A stretch of 64,000 nt of DNA from Dendrolimus kikuchii (GCA_019925095.2 CM034412.1:14112001-14176000), one strand, 5' to 3'. Shown: positions 1 through 11,981, numbered from the stretch's first letter. Numbers and translations are program-made. Notes: a model not told the origin generated them from the letters alone.

Positions 1-203
1 AATATGTTGCTTATAATTAGGACTCTTTTTACCAGTTCGCTGATGTGTTTTGTTTGCTGGGAGTAAGAAAATCATGATACAATGTTCAAAGAAATATTAC
101 ATTACGGTAATAACACTGTCAGTGAAATATTGAGTGTATGTTATATATATTTAAGAATTCCTAGTTTTTTTTGTATGGATGATGGATATGGATATGGATA
201 TGT
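1..203. other. No gene seen; short ATGGAT-type simple repeat at the right end
   Basis: AT-rich sequence without a recognisable gene. Positions about 181-207 are a short run of GGATAT/ATGGAT units that abuts the truncated LINE starting at 204. Confidence 0.5.
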
Positions 204-1331
204 ATGGATCAAGTTTTCTCTCTCCGCAATATCGTAGAGAAGCAGCTGGCTATGGGCCGGAAGGTTTTCTGCGGTTTTGTGGATCTAGAGAAAGCATTTG
301 ACAGGGTTGTGCAGAAGGAGCTCTGGGACATATTGCCCGGATATGGGATTAATGGCCAATTGATGCGTGCTGTGCAGTCCACTTACGAGGACTGTATGGC
401 ATGCGTGCGAGTGGATGGCAGCCTGTCGCCCTGGTTTGACGTCAATATTAGCGTCAGGCAGGGCTGCGTGCTGTCGGCTTTGCTGTTCATCCTATACCTG
501 GACGATTGTCTCCAGAGAATAAGATTGATGGATGTTGGGGTGCGAATGAGTGATCTAGTTGTAAGCACCTTGCTTTATGCGGATGACGCCGTGCTTTTAG
601 CCGAATCGCCATCAGAACTGCAAACACTATTCACAATGATGAAAGATGACTGTCAGGCGAGAGGCTTACATTTGAATGCGAAGAAAACAAAGGTTATGGT
701 GTTCGAAAGAGAAGAAACCAGAACGAATGCAAGGATAATGGTCGATGATGTTATGCTGGAGCAAGTGAATGAGTTTGTATATCTTGGATGTGCTTTTAGC
801 AGTGATGGAAGGCCCAGCTCGCCATACACAACGCGGTGCTGGTACCTACGCTCACGTATGGAAGCGAGAGTTGGGTATGGAAGAGAAAGCATGAAAGTAG
901 AGTAAACGCGGTTGAGATGCGAGCACTGCGCAAAATCTGCGGAGTGACGCTTGCGGACCGCGTTCGTAATACCGAAGTAAGAAAGAGAGTTGGTCTGAAA
1001 GAGATTGTCGGGGTGAAGGTAAGGAAAGGAATGCTCCGGCGGTTCGGGCATGTGGAAAGAATGCATGATGAAAGAATGACTAAACAGATATACAATGCAA
1101 AAGTGGATGGATGCAGAAGTCGTGGAAGGTCACGACACACCTTCCATGATCAAATTGATCGTGTACTAGCGGAGGGTGATGTCAGGAGCCTTAAGAACAG
1201 ACGAGTGTGCATGACAAGAGTTATGAATGTCAAAGAAGCAAGTGAGGTGTGTAAGAATGGGCCGAAATGGCGCTCTGTTGTTCGTGCCTACCCCGCAAGG
1301 GAACTGGCGTGAAGTTATGTATGTATGTATA
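204..1331 (+). pseudogene. RTE-like LINE reverse transcriptase, 5'-truncated, with an internal deletion
   Basis: Two overlapping reading frames (204-905 and 836-1312) form the C-terminal half of a non-LTR retrotransposon polyprotein. The first has reverse transcriptase motifs: FVDLEKAFDRV near residue 25, VRQGCVLS near residue 84 and the catalytic YADD near residue 125. The second has the C-terminal tail ending in YPARELA. Compared with the copy at 10882-11575, 94 nt are missing just after the FSSDGR codons. The breakpoint has a five-base GAAGG repeat on both sides, and 94 is not a multiple of three, so the frame shifts. The endonuclease and N-terminal RT are absent. The copy ends in a TATG repeat. 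The clade (RTE or Proto2-like) is tentative. Confidence 0.8.
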
Positions 1332-1842
1332 GTTTTTTTTATAGCTGGAGTATAGCAGACAGGCTGACGGCCCACCTGACGGAAAGCGGTTACCGTCACC
1401 TATGGACGTTTACAACACCAGAGAAGTTACTAACGCGCTGCCGACCTCAAAGAAATGTTATGACACCCTTTATGAAAAACTCCATATCGTAGCGCTGGGG
1501 GCAAACCTCGGATGGAAGCTTATTCCAAATCCCCACGGTACGCAAGAGAAACGTTCTACAAAACCGTTGCGGACATGAGCAAAGCGGCTCGAGGAAGTGG
1601 GAATGATCTCCCTACCGATGGCGAGGGGTGCGATGGTAGAAAGAGGACGAAAGCAGCAATCTAAACAGTTCCTCAGAACATTCCCCGTTATACAGTCGAT
1701 AGAATACGCAGAGAGACGCGAAGTCTCTCCTAAGGCCAAGCGTATCTAGACCGTCTGTGAGTATGGGATCATCAACAACGCGAATGGCTCGATGTTGAAT
1801 ACAGTCCAGGCGATTAAGCTGGTAGGCAGGTGCTCCAGCCTA
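1332..1842 (-). mobile_element. 3' end of a CR1/Jockey-like LINE
   Basis: Read on the minus strand, the sequence encodes LINE C-terminal motifs interrupted by stops and frameshifts: a VVDDPILT block, FYRLYNGECSEELF, an IWNKLPSEV block, and a GRQRV...NVHR end. It closes with a 3' UTR ending in TATAAAAAAA. The last about 90 bp resemble the 3' tail of the SINE-A repeats. It lies tail to tail with the RTE-like copy on its left. Confidence 0.8.
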
Positions 1843-2463
1843 TACCTACATACCTATACCTAATACTGAAATACCTACATATATAGTGCATTGTTATTTC
1901 TCAATAAAACGTTCATATATTACAACTAAAACATACGTATTAACATCGCCCTCACGTGCGGAGCTTACACTACAAGTTGTGCGTCTCAGGTTATCAAACG
2001 ACCTTAATAAGTAACATACAACAACTCAACGTGGTTTGATTTAGCAGCATCCTTCAAACCGGGGTCCATCGTTAACGAAGATCAAACCCCAGCATCTTTG
2101 AAAGTAAACATGTACACACATGTACATGTACACAAATATATATGTATAATTTAACAACTAAAGCGTGAGGTACAATAAAAAGTATAGATCGTATGCTTGT
2201 TTGTGATCTTTTGACAATTGTGGGGGTTTAAGTAAGTGTGTGGTGCGTCGATAATGATTACCCCTTTGGATATGATGACGCACCACTAGCGAGAGCCTAT
2301 GGCTCAAATGCCCGAGAGGGGAGTACAAAATAAGATGATGAGTTGTTGTACTCTTGCAGTATATTAATTTCTCCATTGATCCTAATTTGACTTAGACTAT
2401 ATATACAGAAAACTTATCGATTACGTGATGTGCACACCAGTATTCTAATCACAATGAAATATT
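1843..2463. other. No gene seen
   Basis: AT-rich sequence. Around 2107-2200 it resembles part of the repeat at 3330-3420 (GTACATGTACA followed by AAAGCGTGAGGTACAATAAAAAG). No host exon was recognised. Confidence 0.4.
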
Positions 2464-2930
2464 ATATTGTTACGAGTTAGCAGGACTCGAATTAAAATGC
2501 CATTAGAATTATTAACACGTATAATACAGGTACAAATATAACCGAACACAACAAATCCAAACGTAATGCAGAGGGTCGTAATTCCATAAAACGCGCAAAG
2601 TTCGTCACTATTACATTCCCGAATGTACACATGTCACGCCTGTATCGTAATCGTCGCTGAACTGCCCCCCTCTCTCCATCAGGGCGTCGTTTTATACTCC
2701 ACCAATGCAAAATAATCCGCAACAACTGACTAATTATGCTAATAAGCTAGTACAATAGGACAATAGGCTATTCTCCACAATAATTAAAAACGTATGCCAA
2801 TAAATAAGTGAACAAAAGAAGACGATCATAAAAGGATCACAATTAGTTCAAATGCCGACAGGTAATAAAATGTGCTTTTACATTCTGTACGTGGAATTTG
2901 TCTTTGTCGGCGCCTAGGTTGTAACAATAT
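2464..2930 (-). mobile_element. Solo LTR of a Ty3/gypsy-like retrotransposon
   Basis: The repeat at 2468-2926 has TGTTAC...GTAACA termini and is flanked on both sides by the 4-bp duplication ATAT (2464-2467 and 2927-2930). On the minus strand it has a TATAAAA box near 2696 and a CAGTTCAG start-like sequence about 35 nt downstream, as in LTR promoters. A second copy with the same termini and the same ATAT duplication is at 42099-42530. No internal coding region is attached, so it is a recombined solo LTR. The superfamily is inferred from the 4-bp duplication and the termini. Confidence 0.7.
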
Positions 2931-3120
2931 TTACACGTTTATGAGATTGGACATTTTTGATGATTTAGACAAACGCCCAATCTTATCGGCAGCTCTAGCA
3001 CCAATATCTATTACCTGTATAGCATCACGTACATGCATTTGCCATGGTCTTTAATTATGCTGTATTAATACATCAATAAATTGGTCGATGAAACGTGACC
3101 CAACAACTATGAAAAACATT

Positions 3121-3425
3121 TCAGGCTCTGCGAGTTAACCAACAGTAATAAAAATGTACATTAAATAAAAACTTTTCTATACATGTATAATATACCTGAT
3201 AAATGTTTAAATTAACACTAAAGTGTGATAAGTGTGGTAAGGTACAATAATAAGCGAATTGTTTGCCTTCTTTTGGTAATAAAACACAATTCCGACTATG
3301 CGAGTTAACCAACAGTCATAAAAATGTACATTCAGATAAAACATTTTGTGTACATGTACATGTACACAAATGTATATGTACAATTTAACACCTAAAGCGT
3401 GAGGTACAATAAAAAGTAAGCGAGG
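3121..3425. repeat. Imperfect tandem duplication, unit about 175 bp
   Basis: The segment beginning GCGAGTTAACCAACAGT near 3128 recurs near 3300, each time followed by ATAAAAATGTACATT. The second unit runs into TGTACATGTACATGTACA. A third partial match lies near 2107-2200. Confidence 0.6.
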
Positions 3426-4995
3426 TCGGAATGAGGCGCGAAATAACGTGCCTGGACGGATATAACTCATATTTGCGATCCCCCCATAAATAAAACATTT
3501 AACTTTACCGTGGGACGAGTTGTACTGTAAAAATTAATTCTGGTTACCTCATTTCCTGATATTCTCTTGGTTAATTTCGTTTAATGACCGCTTCCTATAT
3601 CTTACTATTCATTCACTTGCCTAACCATCGGTCGAATTTTGACAGTACTTCTATGAAGCTTATGTCAAATTTTATTCATTTATAGTCCAGTCATATTAAG
3701 GATTTGACCTGTGAACTCATTCCGAAATTTTTGGAGAGATTTGATGAGTATTTTTTTGTCTTTTTTGAGCAGTGCAGAAGTACTAATAAATAATACAAAT
3801 TATTTATTGTTAATGGTATTTCAGTCATTTAATACCTTTGTACAAGATATTATTCATTGAGACACACGGTCGACCTAGCATTATTACAGCGAGTATGGCT
3901 GAGCGCTGCGGGCTCACTGCCCATCTCAAAGACGGTTGGGCGTATGAATTTTTTTTTAAACAAAACCTGTCGCAAATTTTGTGCTCTACAATTTTTATAA
4001 TAACTTTTAACATTATTGGAGTTGTAGAAACCGAGATAATCGCGAAAAACTGATTTTTGTGATCTTCTTATTTGTGAAAACCAGTCATTGGCTTTCTTTT
4101 GTTAAGTCTAATTATCTAATCAAATGTATTTAGCTGTAGGTTATCCATAAATATGAATACTTCCTACTAAATTCCAACTTGACACAAGGCTAGTTCATAT
4201 CCTAGACCAACACATAGGATACTTTTTATCTCGTAATAGTTATCGGTTCCCATAGATAGACAAATGTAGCCAAAAAGAAGGTGTTCTAGCCGCGTTTCTT
4301 TGGTGTTGTCGTTGCAATTCATTAACACGAACGTTGTCGTTATAGCAACGCTCACAAAGTTTCATTGGCACAAGATATTATACAGGGGAGAGCAAAATGG
4401 GCCATCAGAACTCTCACTTGTCGCACGAAACACGATTAGCAAAATGCTAACCGTTTCATGCGGATATTCTGTGAGAGCGTAGTATCACACCGACCGAGCC
4501 AACCCCAAGGGCGGTATTCATAACAATGATTCCAGCATGTCTACTCGTAAAGTATGATCTGCCCATCTCCATTTTGGTCACCTTATCTTGTTGACTACAT
4601 CTGCTAACTTTATTTTATTTCTCACTACATCGTCTCTAGCTTTAGGTAGGCTATACTCCATATTAAAGTGTCCAAACCCCTTTGAATTAATCTAAATGTA
4701 AGTGGATTTGAATAATCTTGGGTCTGGGTTCTGCGTAACGGTCATTGAATATGTATAAATACCTCCATTTATTAGTTTAATGTGTTGGAAATTCAGTCAT
4801 GCATAGTTGATTGGTTAATCATTTAATGAGGTATTTTAATTAATGCCCACACAGTTTATACTCTAGTCTATTACGACGTAAGCTGCTTAATAATGGAGGA
4901 TCAAATTAAATTTGCATGTTCTCCTTACATTATGTGAGAGTGCGTGGTAGGCCATGAACTATGAAAAAGAGAGTCGCTTACGCTATGACGGAGAC
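3426..4995. other. No gene seen
   Basis: About 1.6 kb of AT-rich sequence. The stretch 3585-3665 resembles segments near 25100-25170 and 49575-49650 and is probably an old repeat. No exon, RNA gene or terminal inverted repeat was recognised. Confidence 0.35.
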
Positions 4996-5180
4996 CGGCT
5001 AATTACATACATACATACATACACACATAACTTCACGCCAGTTCCCTTGCGGGGTAGGCACGAACAACAGAGCGCCATTTAGGCCCATTCTTACACACCT
5101 CACTTGCTTCTTTGACATTCATAACTCTTGTCATGCACACTCGTCTGTTCTTAAGGCTCCTGACAATTACGGCTAATTAC
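4996..5180 (-). mobile_element. Short 3' fragment of the RTE-like LINE with target-site duplication
   Basis: 5007-5169 is the last part of the RTE-like LINE on the minus strand, starting with its ACAT-repeat tail. It is bracketed by an exact 11-bp duplication, CGGCTAATTAC, at 4996-5006 and 5170-5180. This is a severely 5'-truncated retrotransposition event. Confidence 0.85.
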
Positions 5181-5187
5181 GTGGTGA

Positions 5188-5400
5188 GAAAATATCTAGC
5201 TTTGCCGCCTTCACCGGAACCCGGTCGTAGGGGAAGGCCCAAGAATTGCTGCCATGAGATTGTAAAGGATGACATGCGTACCAATAGTCTCAAATAAGAG
5301 ATTCTAAAGACAGCGCGAAGTGAAGAAGAAAAAGCAGAAAACCCTGACCATCGGAGTGAATGCACCGAACGCAACAGGGATTTAAGGCTGATGAGTCAAC
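5188..5400 (+). pseudogene. Relic of an RTE-family LINE C-terminus
   Basis: The plus-strand translation contains a GRRGRPK motif followed by a VKDDMR-like segment, as found near the end of RTE-type LINE proteins. Stops follow immediately. It differs from the RTE-like family annotated at 204. Confidence 0.45.
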
Positions 5401-5594
5401 CAACTATGAAAGATTCTGTGGGAATGATAAACATTGACTGGTTTGTCATTAGACTACAGCACCATAAATTGCAACATTTAATAGGTCTATATTTATAGAT
5501 TAAAATTATGTTTTTTGATACAATGTCTACTGTTCATTTAAACAAGTACTTCACGTGAGACAGTAGTTCATGTCGGAACAACTGCTGAACTTTG

Positions 5595-6045
5595 ACCAAG
5601 CACAAGTTCAGTCGTGCATAGAGTACAGTTCTCATCTTTGGAACGGCTCAGCCAAATACCTGTTGGAGACGTTGGATTCGATTGAGAAAACAGCCAGGAT
5701 TAGTCGGCAATGACCGTCTTTCTAATGCTCGACTTTAGAGTCTTGAACATAGATGTAAGGTGGCTAGGCAGTGGGTCTTCTATCGGATACATTTCGTGGA
5801 GTGTTCCTCAGAACTGCATGAGCTGATTCCACCATCCCTATTTTACCATCGCACAATCAGGCATATCGGTTTGCACCACCGCTACATGATAGAAACACCG
5901 TCACAAAGCGCGTCGCTTTATCTTTTCTGGTGTGCACTACTGAAGAATGGAATAGTTTGCCGCAGTCTGTTTTTCCTGACAAATACAATCTGTCTTCAAG
6001 TCACGAGTGAATAGGTATTCATATAGTTAAGCATGTTTAATCCGA
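5595..6045 (+). pseudogene. Degenerate Jockey/CR1-type LINE 3' fragment
   Basis: Plus-strand frames broken by stops contain SCIEYSSHLWNGSAKYLLE, then VFYRIHFVECSSELHELIPP, then a weak EWNSLP-like region. This matches the order of motifs in the C-terminal part of Jockey/CR1 LINE proteins. The sequence is more decayed than the other LINE copies here and belongs to another family. Confidence 0.65.
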
Positions 6046-6244
6046 GACCGGTCATCGTTTAACATCAAACAAAAGTGATCAAATACGAACCTATACAATC
6101 ATAGAAAAGTAAAGCATTTACAGACTGATGCATCGAGCATTAACGATTCGTATTAATTACAATAATTAAAGGCTAATAAACGTTCTCATATATAAAGTAA
6201 ATCGTAATTTAATCAAATTCGTCACAACGATTCGTGATAATTGA
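6046..6244. other. No feature seen
   Basis: AT-rich spacer between a LINE relic and the next repeat. Confidence 0.3.
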
Positions 6245-6612
6245 TTTGTGTGTCTCTAGAGACCGGGTTATAAAAATGGCCCGGACTTTACAAAGGCTTG
6301 CATGGGATCATGGGAAAGCCAACACGTAGAGGCCCTTTGACAAATTCAATGTAGATGTGGCGTGAAACTGACCAGCGATTGTCCCTATCTACACCATATA
6401 AAAATGCATCCAAGGACTAGACCCGGCCAGTGTAGGGCTATTGTAGGAAAAAAGAACTAAAGGTACCGGGCTGCTAGGATGATCTGCTAACAGAACTACA
6501 GATCGGGGACTATAGGTACTATGGCGCCTGCCCGTCACAATGTTCAAGGAACATGGAAAAAATCTGCAGACAGTGACTCGCCACTCATTGCATGGGTCAC
6601 TAAAAATGCCAA
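6245..6612 (+). repeat. Interspersed repeat family R3, longest copy
   Basis: The first half (GGCCATAAAAATGG-like start, then CCAACACGTAGAGGCC and GACAAATT) also occurs at 8632-8830, 53815-53955 and, inverted, at 23640-23800. The second half (GGCGCCTGCCCGTCACAATG to CTCATTGCATGG) recurs inverted at 23495-23600 in the matching order, so both halves form one element. No coding region or terminal repeat was found, so its class is unknown. Confidence 0.65.
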
Positions 6613-6900
6613 GATTGGCGAGGGGCAACATGGGCTAAGGGGTGTGGAGAGGTAGGCTGCAGGTTCACCGAAGCTACTTCTGAAGATATGCTATTTATCA
6701 CTTCCACCCCTGGAGCTTGAGTCTTAGCTCTAGCGAATTTCACTCCGTGCCGGCTGGCTAAGGCAGGCACGGAGGCGGGGTCTTTACCTCACCTAAGCCT
6801 TCGCCACAAAGCCTCCTTGCGGGTACACGCAGAGGGGCTTTGTGGTGTTCGTTGGAATAATAACAAATTTGTGTTATTATTAAAACGGAGAGTTCTGCAG
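6613..6900. repeat. Hairpin-rich segment, possibly an R3 extension
   Basis: Three adjacent inverted repeats are visible: CCGTGCC...GGCACGG near 6746-6773, a perfect 10-bp stem CCACAAAGCC...GGCTTTGTGG at about 6801-6843, and AATAATAACA...TGTTATTATT near 6856-6881. There is no open reading frame of note. Confidence 0.5.
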
Positions 6901-6929
6901 GCGACCACAAACACCCAAATCAGGATAAA

Positions 6930-7010
6930 TAACGAATATTACATTTACGAAATTTCTCTGCCGTGATTTGAATCCGGGACCTTTGCATTCCAATGAACTA
7001 CCCAAACGTT
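6930..7010 (-). mobile_element. Relic of a tRNA-derived SINE
   Basis: The minus strand carries a box-B-like GGATTCAAATC and, downstream, an AGAAATTTCGTAAATGTA segment similar to the intact copies at 15407-15645 and 23805-24045. Confidence 0.4.
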
Positions 7011-8340
7011 AATTAAACCTCTCTGGAGTATTACATGTTAAATAAAATTAGACACAGTCATAGTTCTCAAAAAGTAATTCCAAGTAAATTAGTTTTGTTA
7101 GACAGTTAAAAGACCTTCTTCTTACATTTGGAACCCAAGAAAAGGTTGAATCGCTCGCCGTGAAATGAGAACCTCGATAGCGTATTAAGATTGACTTTTA
7201 TCCTTTTATCCGACTTACACAGTGAGAATCTATTTAAAATGAAGATTGAAAGCACTTTTATTTGACTTCGTCTGCATGTGATTCCGTTTCAAATACAGCC
7301 ATAGTAAATTGGACTCTTGACAGTGAAGGGTTCTCTAGATGCCGTGGACGTCAACTGTTTAGTTTTTTTTTTAACTACTCTACGGACTCGAGTTCCGTAC
7401 CCTTTTTCACAACTTAATTTCTATTAAAGTTTTTAGAGTACATACACGCTTATTGTTTATTTTTGTTACTGTGTGTGACATTAATTTAGTGATTTTTATG
7501 TTGTGGTGTGTACCTTAAGAATAACTTATTATAGTAATTTATTCTAATTTTAATACTAAACATATATTAATGTAGAGTGTATCTGTTAGATGCTGGTGCT
7601 GTGAGGAAGTGCATGTGCAGTATGTGCCCTATGTCCTATACCTATATATATTATCCTAACTAGTGCCATGTGTGTTGTTTTTTTTCTTTTCTGTGCCTGG
7701 GTTATTAATTTTTAGGCTCTTTGTGTGTCTTGGTTTGTTTGTGAAGTGTGCGTGTAAAATGTAATGCGGTGGTAATGCGCGTTGGTGTGAGTATGTGTAT
7801 AAGTTTTGTTGTTAGTTCTCTGTTTGTGACTTTGTGTTTGGTTTGTGATATTTACTCTACTAAATAAGTATTTGCTAGTGGTCGCCGGGTGGTCGAAATT
7901 CGACCATAATTAATTTAAATTATAACTTTGAACATTATTAAGGTTTTGTTGTCGAGAACTATACTTCTATAATCACAGATTCCGCGAAGGCTACACTGTT
8001 AATTTGACTTGAGCAATAAACAAAAGAGTATATATGCGTATGTGTGTCAAATACATGGTAGTGTGTGTAATGTTTTTTTTATTGATTTAATGTATTTTTC
8101 TTCACTTCTTCTCTATATAAACTATAAGTGTGCGAAATTTTGATACTCCTCCGTCCGCGCAATTTTCATAAAAAGGGGTACAAAGTTTTTGCTTCACGTA
8201 TTAATATAATGATTCTAATCCATAATATTGCCATTCTCAATTGTCAAACAAGAAAAACAAGATTAAAAATTAGACTATTGACAATGAAGAATTATGTAGA
8301 TGTTGTGCTCATCAACTGCCTGAATTTTGATATTTTATGT
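7011..8340. other. No gene seen; AT-rich with GT-rich stretches
   Basis: About 1.3 kb without a recognisable exon. Positions about 7885-7905 include the palindrome-like GGTCGAAATTCGACC. Short similarity exists between about 7310-7370 and 8280-8320 (GACARTGAAG...TAGATG). The 78-residue open frame near 8128 has no recognisable domain. Confidence 0.35.
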
Positions 8341-8344
8341 TTAA

Positions 8345-8600
8345 ATATGGTGGTGATAGTATGAAGTCCAAGGGCGCGGGTTCGAATCCTAGCCAGAACA
8401 AATGCTCCTCTTAGGCAGTTTTTCGACCGAATGTGCATACTTTTACAATTACTACGTGCTAACAACGGTGAAGGAAAACATCGTCATGAAGCCTGCACAT
8501 CGAGATAACCGATGTGTCAAACCTGCCAAGCTGCTTTGGACAAACGTGGCCGGTATACTGTCCGTTCCCCAATAGTGGGAGGCTCGAACCCAGAAGTGGA
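8345..8600 (+). mobile_element. Diverged lepidopteran tRNA-derived SINE (Metulj-like)
   Basis: A perfect RNA polymerase III box B (GGTTCGAATCC) lies near 8381. About 80 nt further on is the segment GGTGAAGGAAAACATCGTCA, then a CTGCACA block and a CTGCCAA...GGACAAACGTGG block. These correspond to the body of the widespread lepidopteran SINE. Family assignment is from memory of that consensus and needs a library search. Confidence 0.6.
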
Positions 8601-8631
8601 ACGTATATAGGCTGTTATTATTATAATGTAC

Positions 8632-8830
8632 GTCTTTGAAGACCACAGGCCATAAAAATGGTCCGGACATTTGGAAGGCTTGCGTGGGGCCATGGGAAGG
8701 CCAACACGTAGAGGCCTTTTGACAAATTTAATGTAAATGTGGCGTGACACTGACCGGCGATTATCCCTGTCTACACCATATAGTAATGCACCCAAGGACA
8801 AGCCCCGGCCAATATAGGACTATTGTGGGA
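8632..8830 (+). repeat. R3 repeat copy, first half only
   Basis: Matches 6250-6460 closely, from GACCACAGGCCATAAAAATGG to the GGCCAATATAGGACTATTG end. Confidence 0.65.
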
Positions 8831-9044
8831 AATGAGGACAAAATAAGTAAATAGCAATGTAAATTCATATTTGTAGTTTTATGAAATTGCTTAAATTAAC
8901 CATTGAGCAAACGGTTGACGAATTTTAATCGTCAGTTTTATTTGATTGTGCCAACCGACCCTAGGGCGTTGGTCAGGATAAAATTCAAACGTTCATTTCT
9001 ATAGAAGATTAAAATGATTACATCAAAGTTTCCTTTAGTTTTCA

Positions 9045-9480
9045 AGACTAGTACACATAATAAAACTACGTTTTAAGCGCTGTATTTTTTTATTGCAGGA
9101 GTTCAGCAGACAGGCAGACGGCTCACTTAATGAAAGCGGTTACCATCGTCTATGGATATTTGCAACACCAAAAGTGCTGCAAATGCGCTGCTGCTCTCTT
9201 AAGGGAGACTGGAACCTGGTCACTAATGCCGGAACACAACTCAAAGTTGTTATGGTGACATACTTTAGACCAGGGGTGGTAGCCATCCAGTCGGGCAAAT
9301 GCCCAACCACCTGGCTGTGGGTTATTTTGTCGCCTCTTACCACAGGATCCCCGGCAGCAGGAAATTGTATTCTTTCTCCGTTCCTGCACGAATAAACGGT
9401 ATTTTAATTGATTTTTGTTATTCCGCCGTTTCAGGCACTTTTCGCGGCTACTGAACCGTTAATACGTAGTTTTATTATGA
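9045..9480. mobile_element. Fold-back derivative of the Penelope terminal repeat, split by a SINE-A
   Basis: The left end (TAATAAAACTACGTTTTAA, near 9058-9078) and the right end (a TTAATACGTAGTTTTATTA segment near 9458-9476) are inverted copies of the Penelope 3' terminus. Between them are the ATTTGATTTTTGTTATTCCG-like terminal-repeat sequence and the SINE-A at 9086-9394. It is the same kind of unit as 62258-62578, but older. Confidence 0.6.
9086..9394 (-). mobile_element. SINE-A copy (family definition)
   Basis: SINE-A is defined here as a repeat of about 315 bp. In the A-tailed sense it begins ATCCGTGCAGGAACGGAG and ends in CTCCTGCAATAAAAAA. It has a short internal stem near its 5' end (GCAGGAA...TTTCCTGC), no clear tRNA or 5S head, and short open frames on both strands that are by-products rather than genes. 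Its last 75-90 bp match the 3' end of the CR1/Jockey-like LINE copies here. This copy sits inside a Penelope-derived repeat. Confidence 0.8.
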
Positions 9481-9566
9481 TTACATCAGTTGCAGTAGTA
9501 ATTTTTGTTACAAATATAAAATCTCGCATTTGCATAAAAAATTAAAATACTGATAATCTTTATTAG

Positions 9567-9870
9567 CCGTGCAGGAACAGAAAAGAATACAATTTCTTGA
9601 AGCCGGGCGGCGTGTCGTAAGAGGCGACAAAACAACCCATAGCCAGCTGGTAAGGTATTTGCCTATCTGAATTGCTGCCACTCCTGATATGTGTGCCGCT
9701 ATAACAACCTTGGGTTGTGTTCCGGTATTAGTGACCAGTTTCTAATCTCCCCTTAGAGAGCAGCAATACATTGGTAGCACCTTTCGTGTTACCAATATCC
9801 ATAGCCGATGGTAACCGCTTTCCATCAGGTGGACCGTCTGTATGTCTGCTGAACCCATGCAATAAAAAAG
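9567..9870 (+). mobile_element. SINE-A copy, diverged
   Basis: Full-length but clearly more mutated than most copies, so probably an older insertion. It ends in CATGCAATAAAAAAG. Confidence 0.75.
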
Positions 9871-10284
9871 AACAAGAGATTCAATTTTTGCTTCTTTTAA
9901 ATATTCTGTGATTTTAAGTCAATGATGAAGTTAGTACCATTATTTTGCTCATAAATTTGTTATTATAAACCATTATTTGTAAGAACAAGAATACAAAACA
10001 TTTCCACAACAATAAAATGTTGGCTAACACTTCAGAATTTTTTATAGAATGCATATTTTAAAGACATAATAAGATATTCACATGGAATCTTTGCTGCGTA
10101 TTTATATTCATATTCGATTTTCTATGTAGTAAACTAATTTTCGACAAAATTATTCTTTTTCTTTTGAAAGGGTTATGGCTCCAACGCAATTTGCATTTTG
10201 ATTTGGCCAATGTCACTGTAGGTGGTAAAATGTCAGGTGTATATAAGATTATAAATACATACAGAAAAATTTGGCCGGTAATCT

Positions 10285-10500
10285 TCCAAATCCCGACTGG
10301 ATGCCTACCACCTCTGGTCTAAAGTATGTCGCCATAACAACCTTGAGTTGTGTTCCGGCAATAGTGACCAGGTTCCAGTCTCCTTTAAGAGAGCAGCGGC
10401 GCATTTGTAGCAACTTTGGTATTGCAAATGTCCATAGGCGATGGTAACCGCTTTCCATCAAGTGGGCCATCTGCCTGTCTGCTAATCTCCTGTAATAAAA
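10285..10500 (+). mobile_element. SINE-A copy, 5'-truncated
   Basis: Begins inside the element at CCCGACTGGATGCC and ends in TCCTGTAATAAAAAAA. Confidence 0.75.
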
Positions 10501-10881
10501 AAATCACTTTCTGATGCGACAAAATTGTAACATTAAGTATTTGAATAGCAATGACGTACTGGCCTCTCTGAACGGCGTTTTTGTTTACGTCGGAACACCA
10601 GCCTCATGTTAAGGTAAACCAAATTTCCTTTCGGCTGTTGTTTTAACATGGGATTATCTTAAAAGACGACGGTACAGGAAAGAATTGAAATTTTGTATTT
10701 TCAACGATCGGAGTGCCTTCGTAAAAATGGTTCGCAATTTACATACATATTTGTTTCGGCTTTAATGCTTTCAATACGTATAAAGCATCAACTGTGAACT
10801 TTTACATTTCAGATAAAATTGTATAAAGAAATGTAATTTAGATCTCCTTTATAATATAGAGTCTATATTATTAACCAGATA
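10501..10881. other. No gene seen
   Basis: Unassigned sequence between a SINE-A and an RTE-like copy. Confidence 0.35.
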
Positions 10882-11575
10882 ACCAGAACGAATGCAAGGA
10901 TAATGGTCGATGATGTTATGCTGGAGCAAGTGAATGAGTTTGTATATCTTGGATGTGCTTTTAGCAGGGATGGAAGGTACACCGCTGATATAGAAAGAAG
11001 AGTGAATTTGGGGAATAGTGTGAATGGAGCGTTAGGTAAACTTCTAGGCGCTAAGAACCTCAGCCAGAAGGCCCAGCTCGCCGTACACAACGCGGTGCTG
11101 GTACCTACGCTCACGTATGGAAGCGAGAGTTGGGTATGGAAGAAAGAGCATGAAAGTAGAGTAAACGCGGTCGAGATGCGAGCACTGCGCAAAATCTGCG
11201 GAGTGACGCTTGCGGACCGCGTTCGTAATACCGAAGTAAGAAAGAGAGTTGGTCTGAAAGAGAGTGTCGGGGTGAAGGTAAGGAAAGGAATGCTCCGGTG
11301 GTTCGGGCATGTGGAAAGAATGCATGATGAAAGAATGACTAAACAGATATACAATGCAAAAGTGGAAGGATGCAGAAGTCGTGGAAGACCACGACACACC
11401 TTCCATGATCAAATTGATCGTGTACTAGCAGAAGGTGTTGTCAGGAGCCTTAAGAACAGACGAGCGTGCATGACAAGAGTTATGAATCTCAAAGAAGCAA
11501 GTGAGGTGTGTAAGAATAAGCCTAAATGGCGTTCTGTTGTTCGTGCCTACCCCGCAAGGGAACTGGCGTGAAGTT
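10882..11575 (+). pseudogene. RTE-like LINE C-terminal fragment with an open frame (10903-11571)
   Basis: The 222-residue frame begins after the catalytic core and contains VYLGCAFSRDGRYTADIE, LTYGSESW, RWFGHVERM and the terminal YPARELA. It is the most complete version of this region here and shows what the 204-1331 copy lost. The frame is intact, but endonuclease and RT palm are absent, so it cannot mobilise itself. Unlike most copies it ends without a TATG repeat. No clear target-site duplication was found. Confidence 0.8.
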
Positions 11576-11666
11576 ATTTTTTAAAAACCATAAGGAAGCG
11601 TTTAAACTTACTGTAACTCGCTATGAATAAGAGCGTTAGGAAATAATCTATGAAACCTTTTTATCC

Positions 11667-11981
11667 GTGCAGGAACGAAGAAAGAATACAATTTCCTGCG
11701 GCCGGGCGGCCTGTCGTAAGAGGCGACTTAACAACACACAGCCAGGTGATAGGGCAATTGCCCGACTGGATGGCTACCACCCCTGGTCTAAAGTATTTCG
11801 CCATAACAACCTTGAGTTGTATTCCGGCATTAGTGACCCGGTTCCAGTCTCCCTTAAGAGAGCTGCAGCGCATTTGTAGCAACTTTGCTGTTGCAAATGT
11901 CCATAGGCGATGGTAACCGCTTTCCGCTTCAAGTGGGCCGTCTGCCTGTCTGCTGATTTCCTGCAATAAAAAAAAAAAAAT
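11667..11981 (+). mobile_element. SINE-A copy, full length
   Basis: Complete from TCCGTGCAGGAAC to a run of 13 A residues. Confidence 0.8.

Noticed and set aside
8128..8364. 78-codon frame as a gene
   Set aside because: AT-rich composition, no domain, no paralog, and its end overlaps the head of a tRNA-derived SINE.
8376..8392. A tRNA gene around GGTTCGAATCC
   Set aside because: Box B is perfect but the flanks do not fold as a cloverleaf, and the downstream sequence matches a SINE body.
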